A DNA stretch of 64,000 nucleotides, taken from Nymphaea colorata. Its lineage: Eukaryota > Streptophyta > Magnoliopsida > Nymphaeales > Nymphaeaceae. The first letter of the stretch is position 1. Each line of letters starts with the position of its first letter. The DNA lies in contig NC_045148.1 in NCBI RefSeq assembly GCF_008831285.2, positions 18,905,002 through 18,969,001 of the forward strand. The letters run 5' to 3'. The notes under the pieces are model-generated. The model was not told the origin of the DNA and searched no databases. It saw nothing but the letters and a program-made list of their open reading frames with translations. Made by a program: the position numbers and the translations under genes. Below are positions 39,026 through 52,649 of the stretch, piece after piece.

Positions 39026-41918
39026 TGGCGTTAGCTTCCCACTGTTTCAGACGCTTACCGCGCTCTGGCTGATGGAAGCAACGCACCTTCCTGAACCTGC
39101 CGGCGGTGGCGGTAGATGAAGGGGGATAAAGAAAGCAAACGGGTATGGACTATGGACCTTTCCCTTGAACTGTCCCCAAGGCCGAAGAAATTGGCGTTTT
39201 CAATGTAAATTCGTATTTTACACACATTTAGTGTTTTATTTGAAGGAGATTAACATAATTGGTTGGAATGATAGATCGGCAAAAAAAATTAATTTAATTT
39301 TCATATACATTATTTTTTAAAACTGTAAATGGTGACTGCTTAATTGAGAAATGTTCGTGCTCATTCCAAAATAATTCTAAATTAAAAGAAGAGGAAAAAG
39401 GTGAAAGACATTTTTCTTATAAACAATAAATTAACGTAGTTTATTGCGCCATAAAAAAACATTTTTAGTGACAAATATAACTTCAATGAATGATTTAAAG
39501 TACCTAAATAAAAGGCTTAATGATTGGTTAATGGGAGGGATAAAACATTTATCGGCGTCTTTTTCCTCTCATTTTTTCCTCTATCTAAACACGATTTTTT
39601 TTTAGTTATTTCATTTCGTTTGAAATTTAGACATCCATACTAACTAGCTATGCCTCCAGCCAAGTAGGCTATCGGTCATTAATAGAGGCACAAAGACCCT
39701 TTCCCGACGGACTTGCATCGTAAACGGCTACGCAAATAGTTCATAGTAATGACTTGATCCAAACGTGCCCTTGAGCCTCAATTTTAGCATTAGTAAGTCC
39801 CCGATGTTTATAAGTTCGTTTTTCTTTTCAACTTAATCAATATAAACCTCTTAATGATGTTATGATCTATTCCCCTTTGAATACTATTTGTTTGTATATA
39901 GAATTCTAATTCTAAATATTTTACTTGTCTGTCACACTTCAATTCAAATTTCTTGGGGTTTTCCATTCAGTCAGTGAATCCAAATCCATCTAATATCTAA
40001 CTTTGATTCACAACTACATTTTTTAAAAAAAAAGGCGAAGATAAATGACAGTAGAGCACCAATCTGAATAAGTATATCATATTTGTTCAAAATCAGTCGT
40101 ACGAGGCCCAAACAATTACTCCCACCTCTTTAAAATGCCAGATTCCTTAGCGGTTCTGCTAAAATCTTTATCAGTATGTTCTTTATCCTTAACAAGAACC
40201 TTAAGAAAAATGGAAAGTATGTGGTAGAACGACCCTAAAGATGTTAAAAAAGTTGGTCAAATTCCAAACTTTGTAATTTGCGTTGAGCTCCCATGCTGTT
40301 TATGAATTTGTTATAAACATTAACGTAAATTCATGGAACACTATGTGCCCAAAATTTTAAAAATCTGCCCATTACCTGAGGTGAATCATAGAATGGTAAC
40401 AAAGTGTTAGAGTTACCATTCTTCCAGGTGAATCATATGATAGTAACAACTGTGTTATTATTACCAGACAACCTTTAAGAACACTTTCTATGCATAAAAA
40501 ATTTAAAATTATTGAGCATTTACTTCATTCTTGAGGACTTAGATTTAGGTCTGGGCATCAGGTCGAGCCGACCAAACCCGATACAAGTATGCATGGCTTG
40601 GACCTGAGCACTTACCAGGTCAGGCTGGGTACCAGGCCAACATCATGCAGCCCAAGGCCCAGCCCAGCCTGATCCCATTGTAACTAGTTAAGTAGGTTGA
40701 GTCTTGCGGGGCCGAACTGGCATAATTATGCATTCAAAAAGGAGGTTAGGACTAGGAGGGGCCGAGCTGGCATAATTATGCATCCAAAAAGGAGGTTAGG
40801 ACTAGGAGAGCAGCCCGAAAGGGCAGCATTCGGAAAGCATGCGACAGCCACGAAGGAGTCCAGCCACAGGAGTAGGATGACCGGCGTCTGACAAGGAGGC
40901 AGCCATGAGGGGCAACGGCAACAGCACCGGCGAGTGGCAACGGTGGCAGTAACCATAGACAATCAGGAATGGGAATAAGGCAGGGGAATCGGGAGAGGGC
41001 AGGAGGCTGCACCAGTGAGTGGCGATGGCAAGCAGACTGGACTCTGACCGCGACAAGTGGTGACGGCTACGACGGGCCGACGACAAACAAATTAAGGTGG
41101 AGGAGTCGGCGGTGGTGAAACATTCCTTTCTCTATGGCCCATTTTCTCTATGGCCCATTTGATATACAGGAAGAATTTAACGTGGTAAATTTACCATGAT
41201 AATTTTTTCTAAAAAAATTTACCAAGTGAACTAATGACGAGCTGTTGTCGTGTTGAGACTCAAAGTTGATTCGACCTAATAGGTCAACCGGGTTCTGCTA
41301 CTCGAGCCCAGCCCGTTATTTTGTCGAGCCGTGCCGAGCTTGACAGATTGAAACCCGTGACGCCCAAGCTTGTGTCAGGCTAGGTATTGCAGATCCATTG
41401 CCCATCGGTAGTCCAGCCTAGTGGCCAGGCCTAGTTAGATTCTTCTCCCCACGTAGACGTGTTTCTTTAGACATCCAGTAAACTTGAAATCATTCATCAA
41501 ACATTAACAAGGCTCATGCGCAAAGTGATGGGATGCACAAACTCAGAAATAGTTCTCCTTAAGTAGATGATGCTCCTACTAGCATGAGGGCTCCAACTTT
41601 GCTTTGAAACTTAAGCTGTAACATTTCAAGTTCGAGGACTTCAAAATGATAGTGTTTAAGGGCTTGGAAGTATAAGTAGTTCATAGATCTCAGTTCCTAT
41701 TTTGATAATCCTGGTCAGTTTCTTGAGCAAACAAAGTTGGATGTGTTCTTAGATTTCGTTTGTACTCGACGAGCAAATGCTATTCAGTAAACAAATTTGT
41801 AAATATAGGACTCGCCTCAATCTTATTACCGGTACTTATTGTTTAAAATGGAACCATGACAAGAACAGGCGGGCGGAAGAGAGGGCAGTGAAGAGGGCGG
41901 CGGGCGCGAACGGCGAAG
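39026..41918. other. Intergenic, no recognised gene
   Basis: The left half (to about 40500) is AT-rich. At 40384-40490 a stretch ends TTATTACCAGACAACCTTTAAG, resembling the right end of the MITE at 61614-61774. About 40550-41420 is GC-richer, with repeated CCCAGCCC/GGCTGGG-like motifs and a 50-bp tandem duplication; it looks like decayed repeat DNA. The SPOUT gene promoter must lie near 41700-41918. Confidence 0.55.
40708..40807. repeat. Tandem duplication, 2 x 50 bp
   Basis: Two adjacent 50-bp copies beginning GGGGCCGARCTGGC and ending GGACTAGGA, differing at two positions. Confidence 0.92.
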
Positions 41919-44750
41919 ATGAAAGTCGAAATCGACGACGGCCACCACCAAGAGGAAGAGGGCGAACACAAGAGAAGGAAGAAAGCGAAGAAGATGAAGA
42001 AAGAGAGAACGGCCCCGGAAGAGGGCACTTCCTTTCATCTCCCCACGGTCAGCATTGCTGTTTGTGGTTCCATCATCGACAACGCTCAGTCGCTGGAGTT
42101 GGCGACGAGGGTATGTACGCATTCAGCTGCTCTCCGCTTTCTCCTTTTTGCACCTAAAATCAGAGAAAGGGAAGCTATCTTCTTGCTTTTTCTCCCCCGG
42201 TTTCTCTTACATGTTATTTGTCCTGAGTGCGCTGTTTGCCTTCCTCAGTTAGCTGGCCAGATTGCCAGGGCGGCCACCATCTTCAGAATCGATGAGGTTC
42301 CCACTCTCTCTCTCTCTGGTTCTATTTGATGTTGTCGTCCACGTTCCTCGATTTACTGTAGGTGAAAACGTGCTTATGCGGGTTTGGATGGAACAGGTGG
42401 TAGTTTTTGACGACAAAGCTTCGTCTTCGGACGAATCATGTGTGAAGACGGTGCTAGATGGTTCTACAGATTACGAAGGAGGGGCGCCCTTTCTCGTAAG
42501 AATACTGCAATATCTGGAGACACCCCAGTATCTGCGACGGTGCCTCTTCCCCAAACACAACAGTTTAAGATTCGTGGTGTGTATCCCTCTTCTTCTTCGA
42601 ATGTGGAAACTTTTCTTCGTCTTGTTTGGCCTAGGTGGCAATGGGATACGGATTATATACGCAATTTCTTTGTTGGCAGGGCCTGTTACCTCCTCTTGAT
42701 GCACCTCACCATGTTCGCAAGCATGAATGGTTGCCTTATCGTGAAGGCAGGTGATCGTAGTTACCGTTTTTAGATTTCTTAAGGTTTATGATGAAGTTTC
42801 TGCTCATCTGGTAGGAAAACTTGTGAATGTAACGAAGTTAACTGGATTCATCGAGTTTGAACTTTTGTTTATCCTGGTTTTGTTGTGCTACAAGACAAAT
42901 TAATCTCCTGCAATGTTTTAGAATCTTACAGGAGAAAGCATTTTTTCATCATCAGCTAAAACCATCACGTTGATGTTTATTAGCTACAAGGCAGTGTAGG
43001 CATTGCAGGTCGTGGCACATATTGATACACTTTGGCACAGAGGATTCATTTAAATGCTTATAAGGATGATCTTTCCGTTTCTTTTTGAACTTTTCTAGTT
43101 TTCTTATGGGTAATAAGATTTTGGTAGTCATATTGAGTAACTTCTCTGTTATACCTGTTGCATCTTGTTATGTGGATCGATGTTGAAATGGCACTCTTTC
43201 CATTAAAGGAAAAAGAGTTTTGAAAAATTAAAAGTTAATGCCTGTCTTCCATGTGCTCTGTTCTTGCAAGTTATGCAATTTCTAAGCGTGATTCTTCATA
43301 TGAATTTGGAGCACTGAAGGTTCTGGGATTTGCTGTTTATTTTTCCTCTTCCTTTTGGTGTCAAACAGGTGTGACTTTGAAGGGCAAGCCATCAGGTTCT
43401 CCAGGGACTCTGGTTGATGTCGGGTTGAATAAGGTTTTGGTTTTGTTTCTTGTTCAGATGTATTTGTGGGTCGGTACATGAGCCTGTGCATCTGCTTTTG
43501 TGTTGCATTTACACTTGTTATTTGAAGGACTTGGTTCCATTGGCATATGGCATCTGGAGCAACTCTTTTCTGTTTCAACAGTGGACTTTGAATACAATAA
43601 AGCTTAATCTTATGAAGGCTAAATAAGTAATACTTACCGATGATGTACACAATAGCATTTGTTAATGGTTGTCCGTTGTCATGTGCTTGGTTCTCAAATG
43701 AGTGGTTAACAAGTTATTTGGACTCTGGAGGGCAGTATGAACTATCTAATTTTTGAGATCCATCCTAGTCAGACTAAGTAGTAAGTACACTACATTTGCA
43801 TTTCATTTTCAGAACAGAGACTTTAAATTGGTCATGGGTCTTCTTCACCATCCTAAAAAATTGTCAACATGTCCTCTTGATCTCTGCTCAGGATTTGCAG
43901 TTCACATGCCTCCTGAAAGTGGGAATCTAATGGAAACTACACATATGGAATAGCAGATGCATGTGGAAAGCTATTGAATTCAACAACTGTTGGGACAACA
44001 GATAACTGATATCAACTTATCAACATGTGTGTCCCATTCACAATGTTTAGTCAAAATGTGCTGCCATAATCTCTGAATTTTTTGTTTTCTCTCAAACTGA
44101 TTCTAGGTTTAAATATCTTTTCATTATCAGTAGTAGGGATTAAGTTTGGTGCAGTTGAAGCTCGCCCTTTGTTAATAGTGTAGGTTGAGTTAAGGCTGTG
44201 ACATGAGCTCTAATGGTATCAGATGAAGACAAGATTCAAGGCTGGTACTCATGGACATGCATGCCTTGACTTAAGTGAAAATTTCTGTTTCCAAGGAATT
44301 GTTTTCTTCAAAACAAGCATCACTGATACGGTCTGTCACACAGGCTACAAATTTTCAAGCTCAAATCTAGCACTTATGACATTTAAATGGATGTTCTGAA
44401 TATCTAGCACTGATCTCCTTGTATCACCTCTCTTTCCAGTTGGTTTTTGCTGTTGATAATGTTGTATGGAAATGCTAGATGAAGCCTTTTTTAATACTTG
44501 TGACCCTTTATTTTCAATATCCAGGAGGTTGTGGTTGAACAAACACTTGAACCTGGGCAACGTGTCACTGTAGCTATGGGATCCAATCGGCAATTGGAAT
44601 CAAGTAACTAACTTTACAAATTTGTGCAGCTTTTAATCTACAAGGGCATGTTAAATTCTTTAGCTTTAGTGATTCTAAACAAGTATTTTCTATGCTAACA
44701 GCATTGGTTGTAAATCTCTAAATTTTGTGCCCTTACTGGTCATCTATAAA

Positions 44751-44790
<40 letters not shown>

Positions 44791-47244
44791 TGGTAAATAT
44801 GCTTCCTTTTTTATGAAACAATAGTCGAGTTTTAGAATACACGAATAAAAAATGGGAGAGAAAATTATGCTCAGTAAAGTGAGACCAAAAGATTAGGAAA
44901 TTCAATTGTAAACCAATAATAATGAACCATGTTAGATCTCGTTCCGTAAGATGGGAGCTATCTAGGATATATATGCATGCATATGATTTATTTGCATACC
45001 CAAACTTGAAAGTGATGAAGCATGTGTATCACCTTTAGTGCTAATTCTTGAGCAACAATTCTAGATCATTATGATCATGAACAGTAATAATAAGTTTAAG
45101 TTGAAAGCTGGAATATTACACAAAACACAAATAGACGATTAGTGTCATGAAATGTTAGATAAACTTGTCATAGTCTCAACTGAATCCATATAGAATCATG
45201 GTACTTTTTTATTTTTTTTGTCGGGAAATGTTCATTGATACAAAGCCTTAGGTTGCAAGATTGCAGTTATTTTTGTCACAATTTAATCTATCTATACTTT
45301 ATACCACTCTATGGTTGAATGTTTATGTTGCCAATTTTTTTGTATTTTGTCATACAACTATTATATGTCACATTTTGTCGACTGGTTTCTTGAACTTCCT
45401 TCTCGTTCTGTTCTTCTACATATGCAGTTATTCCCTTCTTTGTCTTAGCTTCATACATTATTATTTCTAGTTATACGTGAAGTTACCAGCCCTTCCAAGC
45501 CCAGAGAAGAGTTGGGATTGTATTGGGGATACAAGGTTCGTTATGCATCAAACATTAGTTGTGTATTCACTGAGTGCCCTTTCAAGGTGAAAATTGCTAC
45601 TCTTTTCTGACACTCCCATATAAAATATTTGTAAAATTTTCACTTCAAAATGTATGAGATTTTTATCTAATTTTCATATTAAAATTTACCTTACACAGGA
45701 TGGTTATGACTATAAAATTGGAACTTCAGAGCATGGGGATGTGCTCAGTTCATCAGAAGTCTGCTTTCCGAATTTCAGGTATATTTACATGTGGATTCTA
45801 ACATGAGTTTCTAGGCTAAGGAACTTTGAAGTGAAAAAAATGTTCAGGAACATTTATAAACAGATGAAAAAAGTGCTATGGCAAAGAAATACTGGAAGCC
45901 TGCATTTTTTGTTTTTTCAACTTGCAAGTGTAACTGTAGCATATAGCTAGCCTTTCTTCTGAGCCCCCAAGATTGAGGTAGGGACACTATTGCCAATATA
46001 ATAACTTATATAAGAAATGCTGTCATGGATAAAAACAGGACAGTTTGTTTAGACAATAAATTCTTTCAAGTGGTTGGCAAAGTTTTTCAGAGTGACAACA
46101 GGAAGAAATGAAAAATAGGACGATAGTTGATGTTTTATAGAAATAAGAAAGAAAAACTAGCTAGAAGCAAGCAGTAAAGTGCAATGTACATCCTATAAAT
46201 ACACTGAAAGAAGATGTTTTTTCAGTTAGGTAGATGTGCTAGCGTTTCATTCAACTAAATGAACTGGTTTGTCATATCATTTTGGACTACTTGTTATCTC
46301 ATATGGTTTTGATGTACTTTTCTCCTTTCTTTCTCCCTTCTGTCCCACCCACCCACAGGCACAAACTCACACGCAAAAAGAAAATAAGTTACTCATTAGC
46401 AAGCAATTGTTTTGTTGCCATAGGCATCTGTTGATTGCTTTTGGTGGGCTTGGTGGCCTCGAAGAAAATATAGAGGAAGATACTAGCTTAAAGGTAAGCC
46501 CTTCCGTTACCCATTTTACCCCCTAGCCCTTTTCAAGGTAAATTAAATGTAGCCAAAAGTTATTTCCCTAATGAACAGTTTGTTTTAGGATGGGTTCTCC
46601 ATTCTGGCCTCCTTCAGCTCTAAATTTTACATGGAATTTTTCTCCTCTGCCTTCCTCTTAGCACATTGCTAAAGTGATGTCCATTTTATCCTTTGTATTG
46701 ATATTTTTAATTTATAGCAACTACTTGGAACCTCATTAGTAGGTTCATCCCTCTTCATCTTCAAAGAAATGCTATGAAAGCATTTTCATAATCTTATATG
46801 TTCAAACGGTACCAGAAACTGACACCTTTTGAGTGAGGTACAATAATCAGATATTACTAGAGCCATCATTTTATTCCTTGATGTGCTGTGGCCTTTGGCA
46901 GGGAAAAAATGTACGCAAGGTTTTCAATTCCTACTTGAACACTTGCCCTGGTCAGGGCAGTAGAACAATTCGGACGGAGGTAATACTCAAATCTACTGCA
47001 TGCTTCTGTATTACTAAGGTGACCTTGGAGCAGGTCCATGTGATATGTATGTCTCTGGATCCTGATTGAATTAAGTTTCTTGGATTGAGGTTTGGAGTCA
47101 TTTAATAATATTTCTGTAATGATCAGTAATATAAGAAACCAAGTTCTGAATGTGGTTTCTTCTCACGTACAGGAGGCCATATTTATATCTTTGCAGTACT
47201 TCCAAGAGCCAATCAAACGAGCCGTCACTTCTGTGGCAGATTAA
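41919..47244 (+). CDS. SPOUT-fold RNA methyltransferase, SPOUT1/C9orf114 family
   Basis: Human SPOUT1 (C9orf114/CENP-32) is a nuclear, trefoil-knot (SPOUT) S-adenosylmethionine-dependent RNA methyltransferase. Eleven exons: 41919-42110, 42249-42296, 42397-42576, 42680-42746, 43369-43433, 44525-44603, 45471-45586, 45699-45778, 46424-46493, 46902-46979, 47173-47244; 348 aa, all phases close. The N-terminus is Lys/Glu-rich (EHKRRKKAKKMKKER), a likely nuclear or RNA-contact tail. Family motifs in order: VSIAVCGSIIDNAQSLELAT-like block (44-63), LAGQIARAATIFRIDE (65-80), RILQYLETPQYLRRCLFPKH (115-134), LPPLDAPHH (143-151), LGLYWGYKVR, FTECPFK-DGYDYKIGTSE, AFGGLGGLEE, and the C-terminal knot NTCPGQGSRTIRTE-EAIFISL. 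Intron 4 begins with GC; the nearby GT would break the frame. It has no operon-like neighbours. Confidence 0.93.
44753..44787. repeat. CT microsatellite in SPOUT gene intron 6
   Basis: About 17 CT units between exons 6 and 7. Confidence 0.92.
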
Positions 47245-50200
47245 TGTGCATGAACTGATGCTACTATCCAAATGGTTGATCATTGTTTTAGCAGCTCGTC
47301 GTAACTGAAGCTAAGGGCAACCGGAAAATGAGAGGATCAACAGGATAAGGCCGTGACATTTCAGGAAAAAAAACTCGAGGTCTCCGTGATTGATTTCTTC
47401 CTTTACCCATTGCAGGAGACACTTGGGTTACCGGCGTTGGAGCAATGTCATAGAATGCTTCTTTTCTGTGAACGGCTGAAGAAATCATGTGTATACCTTG
47501 CAGCACCTGCCAACTTGTGAAGTATTTAGTAGATTGTGGTATGGCTTGTCTTAGATGGGTGTAAGGTGTTGGCTCGCTTCGAATACATGCATATGCCCTT
47601 TAAGAACGCTTTGGTTGTCAGAACCAAAGGACTTGTTCAAGATTTTATCCGTTCTAATTGAGTTACCTTTCTATCAACTTCTCAATTGAAATTAGTTCTT
47701 CCTCGAGATAATGCAAAACCTTCTCTCTCTCTCTCTCTCTTTCTCTCTAATATATATATATCTGTGAGTAGGCTAAGAAAATTACATGCATATGCTATGG
47801 TTTATACCATCATGAAAAAGAAGGGAACATGAATATTCGAGTCCACCAGCGTATCCATGAAAGCCAGGATAATTTGGCCCAAGGATGCTGTTTGCCACCA
47901 AAAGCAGCGTCACCAAGAACCTTGCATAAGTTCTATCCCAGAATTGAAGTTGGAACTAGCATCTGTCTTCTGTTCTTCAGTGAAGTTACGGGACTGCTTC
48001 ACTAGAGAAAATTATTGGAGATCTAGTCCATTGTTTCTAAGGAGACATGAGAAGAAAAACCTTTGATTGAAAGCTCTAAAGCAATCCTCCAGACACATTC
48101 ACTGCTTGTAGTTTTTACCTGCGCAGGTTAGTTTGGGTCTGAACTGGTACCCTGCGTGGAAAACCAGAAACTTGGTCTTTGCATTGAAAGGACGCTGACG
48201 CATTATTGGTGTTTCACTATACATCGTAGGCGAGCTCTACACGTGCCGTGGACATATCGAGACAGTAACCAAGTTGAAGAGACATCACAAGTTTGAAGTT
48301 TCTGGGCGATGTACTCTGGTATCCATGGGTGACCTGAAGATTCTACAGAATGGAAACCAACCAAAGGGCGCTTTCTGATGAACTAAATTGATTTTTGCAA
48401 TTTTCTCTATGATTATGGCAAGCTGCTAAAAGTTGTTCAAAAAGAAAAGGAAAAAGATGAACCTGTCTTGAAGCGCAAATAGAAGAATAGATTTGTTGAC
48501 CACAATAAAGCATCCATAAATGTCCCAAGTGCCTATACACAAGCCACCCATTCCAGGAGACAAGAAATTACACATCTTCTTGCAGATTATGCCAAATAAA
48601 CATATCAAACGCCTTCTGTAAGGCTATTAGATTTCAAAAAGCAGAGTTCCAAAGGTAAGCATATCTTCGTAATAATAGACATTATTATTGTTCTTCTTAT
48701 TTCTATTGGCACATTAGAACTAATCAAACATGGGGAATGCAACCTTCAACAATTCAATTGTTGACCTGCAACCCATGTCAGCTGGGTAGAACTTGAAATA
48801 AAATAAAATATCAAAGAGAATCTCAACCTTCTTGAGAGCAAAGCAAAAAATTATGTTGGTTCACTTTTCGTATTTCAGAAAGCACCGACAGCATCATTTG
48901 CTTACACGAGCAGTGACATACATGTAGTTGAGTCCAATTATAGCTGCCAATCTACCAAATTCCGCCAAAATCCGGACGCAGATTTTCGACAATTGTGTTT
49001 CAGAAGCTGAAGTTTCATGAGCTTTTTCTTCTAAATTTCATCTGTGTACGTGTTCAAAAACAAAGAAACGTATCTCTAAATCAGTTTTCCGCTTGCATAA
49101 ATAAATTATATGTTTCTAGATCCACGTGAAGTTGTCATTTACATGTTTCTAGAATGTGGGTGTAGCAAGCCTTGTTGGTACGGTTAAATTTCTGGGGAAA
49201 ATAGAAGTAAAGATTGGATTTGAAGAAAATATGATATAAACAACTTTAAAATGCAATTCCGTTGCAGCGGATCTGTGTGAGCCCCTGGTTTTGTCACTTA
49301 GCACGACCCCCCAACCGCCGCAGGTGCTTGTCAACCTCAAGCAACTGTATCCCCTCAAATTTAAAGCTGCCTTTAAAATAAAGTATGTTCTTTACTAGTT
49401 ATTTTAATTATCTTGTTTAGTTTCTCCTTTAGACACCTCAATTGGTAGGTTATTTAGCTAAAACCCACATTTTCTTAAGATTTACTTCTAAAAGACTGTC
49501 TGCACTCCATTATATGAAAACCATTCTTAACATAAAATAGTGCACTCTCTAATGAAAATTGATAATTTTTCAACTTGAAATCTTAGCTTTCTGATAGTCA
49601 ATGGAGTGATGGTCATGAACTTGAGAATCTAATTAAAATTATGAACTTGGAAGTTGACTGGTAACTAAGAACTACTAAATAAATACAAAAGAAAACAGGA
49701 GCACAAGCGTGACGCAATAACTTTGCATAAAAAGTAGATGGTACAGTGACCGTTCATGGAGAGAATGGGGTTCCTTCTTTTTGCTGACGAACCACTCTTA
49801 TTTTAAAATAAGTTACGGCCCCTAACAAGAGACAATGTGTCATGGGTTTAAAATAATCAAAATACCCATGATTATGCAAAAGTAGAATTTGGAAAATTTT
49901 CACCATTTAGGGTAAAATATGGAACATGTCTTCCCAAGTTAATGCAATAGCATTGAAAGCGCCTTCTATCATATAGCTTGTTTATTAAATATATGGTTTT
50001 AGTGAACTGTAGATTTGAAAATCATGAAATCAAAATCTGTGTTATACTCCAAATTCACAAATCAGGAACGCTGACAAATTCGGTGTAATATTTGCATTGT
50101 TTAAAGAGAACAATTTAGGATTTTACTAAATATAAAAACCATGAAGTTCTAAGTTTTAAATTCTTAAAATATCGTATCACCTTAGATATAATAGATGAGG

Positions 50201-51314
50201 AAACACAATGCCACATTATGGACATAATCTCAGTACCATTCAGATGAAAGTAGAGGCAAATTTCAAATAAGATCAGAGATGAACTTGTTAACAACTGTTT
50301 CTCCAAGGAAAAAGTCTGCTCGTAATCATGTAGTAAGAATGAATATACACAAATGGTAGGGGTTAATTAGTAAGAAAAATGAGACTGCCGACAATACTAC
50401 TCTCATATGCTTCCTCTTTACCACCAAGAGCAAAGGTAGGATTTTTTAAACTTGGGGAAAGGGGGCGAATTATAATTTCAAAATTTTAAACAAGAGCCAA
50501 AATATAATTTTTCAAATTTTTTATATAAAGTTAAATAAAAATTTTAAAAATTTTCATGCAAAAATTAAATTTATTAGATCTCACTTGTTTCCCGAATAAT
50601 GCCTACGCTGCAGGAATATTCGACACCACTAAAAGGGTCGATGGCATTATTTGCCACAGGAAATTTTGTTTGCATATCGCCGTTTTAATGAAAATATCGC
50701 AACAAATGCATTTCTTTTTCAAATAAAAGATAAAACATTTTTAACTACGCGTGCACACACATGAGTGAGCCTACTAAGTAACCACTGCCTTGCTTAATTT
50801 CGGTCAATTTCATTGACGTTTTAAAAAACTAAGTTTAAAGTCAAATTATAATTATTTATTTGTCATGACGTCTTGCAAATTATAAATCAAATTAGTTATA
50901 CGATGTATAATAAATTCAGATAAGTTATATAGAGTCGTGCGAACGTTTATATTTTTCAATTAAATATTTTACGACCGAATATGCGATTCAGTGTGGGCAG
51001 AAGACGTCGTGGCAGGGACCCAGCGAGCCCAAGAATATTTAAGACGGGAGAGAAACTCTAAGCGCCCGATTTTCAATCGTATTTCCGGAAACAGACCTGT
51101 GATTTTCGTCGTTGATGCAAGGAGATTTTCCATAAATCGATTTCTTTCTCTCATTTTCTCGCTCTCGGGCCAAGCCATCGTCGAAAGATTCGTAGATGGC
51201 ACACGGCACAAGAAGCGGCTTCTTTAGTGGGAGCGAAGAAACAAAACTGCGAGAATGAAGGCGTTCCCCTCATCAGCAGCCTTTTCTCAGGGAGCACGAA
51301 GACTAGTTCAGATT

Positions 51315-51351
<37 letters not shown>

Positions 51352-52526
51352 TTTAATTACAAAGTGAAACTGCTAACCGCTTGGAAATTTACCATACAAT
51401 ATCTACTGGTTTTCGGTGATTTTTCATATTCTTCAAAGAGAGCAGGAGAGAATATGTGAAGCTTGGAGCTAAGCAAGGAGCTGCCTCAGTAGGAAGGAAC
51501 TACACTGAATTTTCTAAACTAAATTTACATAGATGAACTAAGAAACGGAGCCGACACCAACCCATCTGGCTCCTAACCTCGGATTGCCTTCTCTTTGGCT
51601 TCTTAATCACATCAATGCACGAGTTTTCACGTAAATGGGAGAAGGAGAGACATTTTCCTGACTCAACAAAATATCTGCTTAGAAGAGAATCTTCTGCGGA
51701 AGAAGAATTTCATTGGAAGAAGGTGTGGAATAGTCTTGTTTGTTTGTTAACCTGTCTGTTTCTGTGACACGAGAAAAAAAATGATACACGAGAAAATTGG
51801 AAAAGGAAAAATCAGGTGAAAGACAAAGCAATCACAGAAATCGTGGCAGAAAGTTCATCCAAACAGTTGGTTCTCCTTTTTCTCCCCATCTGTGGGCGCA
51901 TGACGGAAGTGAGGAGAGGAAGCCAATCCGAAGGGGAGAGAGAGACAGAAAAAGGAAGAAGGAGAAGAAGAAGTGAAGCCGCCCCCTTTGTTTGGGGCAG
52001 CCACCATTGACATCGCTCCACCTGTGCTGCAATAGCAGATTTATTCTTCCTTGGAGCAACTTCATAATGGAGGCTCCCTTCACCTTTACCTACTTATTAT
52101 TACTGTGGCAGGTTCCAATGCGATGGTGCCTGAACTGAACCCGAGATCACTTTGTTTCATCTGGGCAGTTCTTATTTACTCCGTTGAATATCTCCCTATG
52201 ACATATATGATGATATATGTGCAAAAAGTATATGTAATTGATCTAATTTATATATTCTCGGGATCTCAAATGCCCATCCAAGTCGTCAGCCAATGCCTTA
52301 AGACTTGCGCACTTACTGCTAATAATAATAATAAAGCCGTGATATTGAAAAAATAATAATGATGTATGGACAGTAATGGAACTTAATGGTCGCTCCTAAT
52401 ATTTACTTTAACAGTTCGCAAGAAGAGAAGTATAAGCGCCTCCCTCCTCCCACCCCTTCCCTCCTGGTTTGTTAGATCGCAGCCTCTTCACCCGGCAAAG
52501 AAGAAGAAGGAAGGAACCCGAGAAAG
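47245..52526. other. Intergenic, no recognised gene
   Basis: The SPOUT gene 3' UTR is expected just after 47244. The remainder holds short open frames without motifs, a CT tract (about 47721-47748) and a TA microsatellite (51319-51349). The last ~150 bp before 52527 are CT-rich (CTCCCTCCTCCCACC), typical of a plant leader, and form the presumed promoter or 5' UTR of the pyruvate kinase gene. Confidence 0.55.
51319..51349. repeat. TA microsatellite
   Basis: About 15 uninterrupted TA units in intergenic DNA. Confidence 0.95.
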
Positions 52527-52611
52527 ATGCAGGCGTCGCAGCTGTTGTTGGAAGAACCCATCAGGATGGCTTCCATCCTTGAGCCGTCCAAAGCTGTAAT
52601 ACCCCCCCCCC

Positions 52612-52649
<38 letters not shown>

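Noticed and set aside
38838-39119. Plus-strand ORF overlapping the small hypothetical ORF
   Set aside because: No motif; the minus-strand frame has the more protein-like composition.
41826-42122. Minus-strand ORF of 98 codons
   Set aside because: Antisense to exon 1 of the SPOUT gene, which has clear family motifs.
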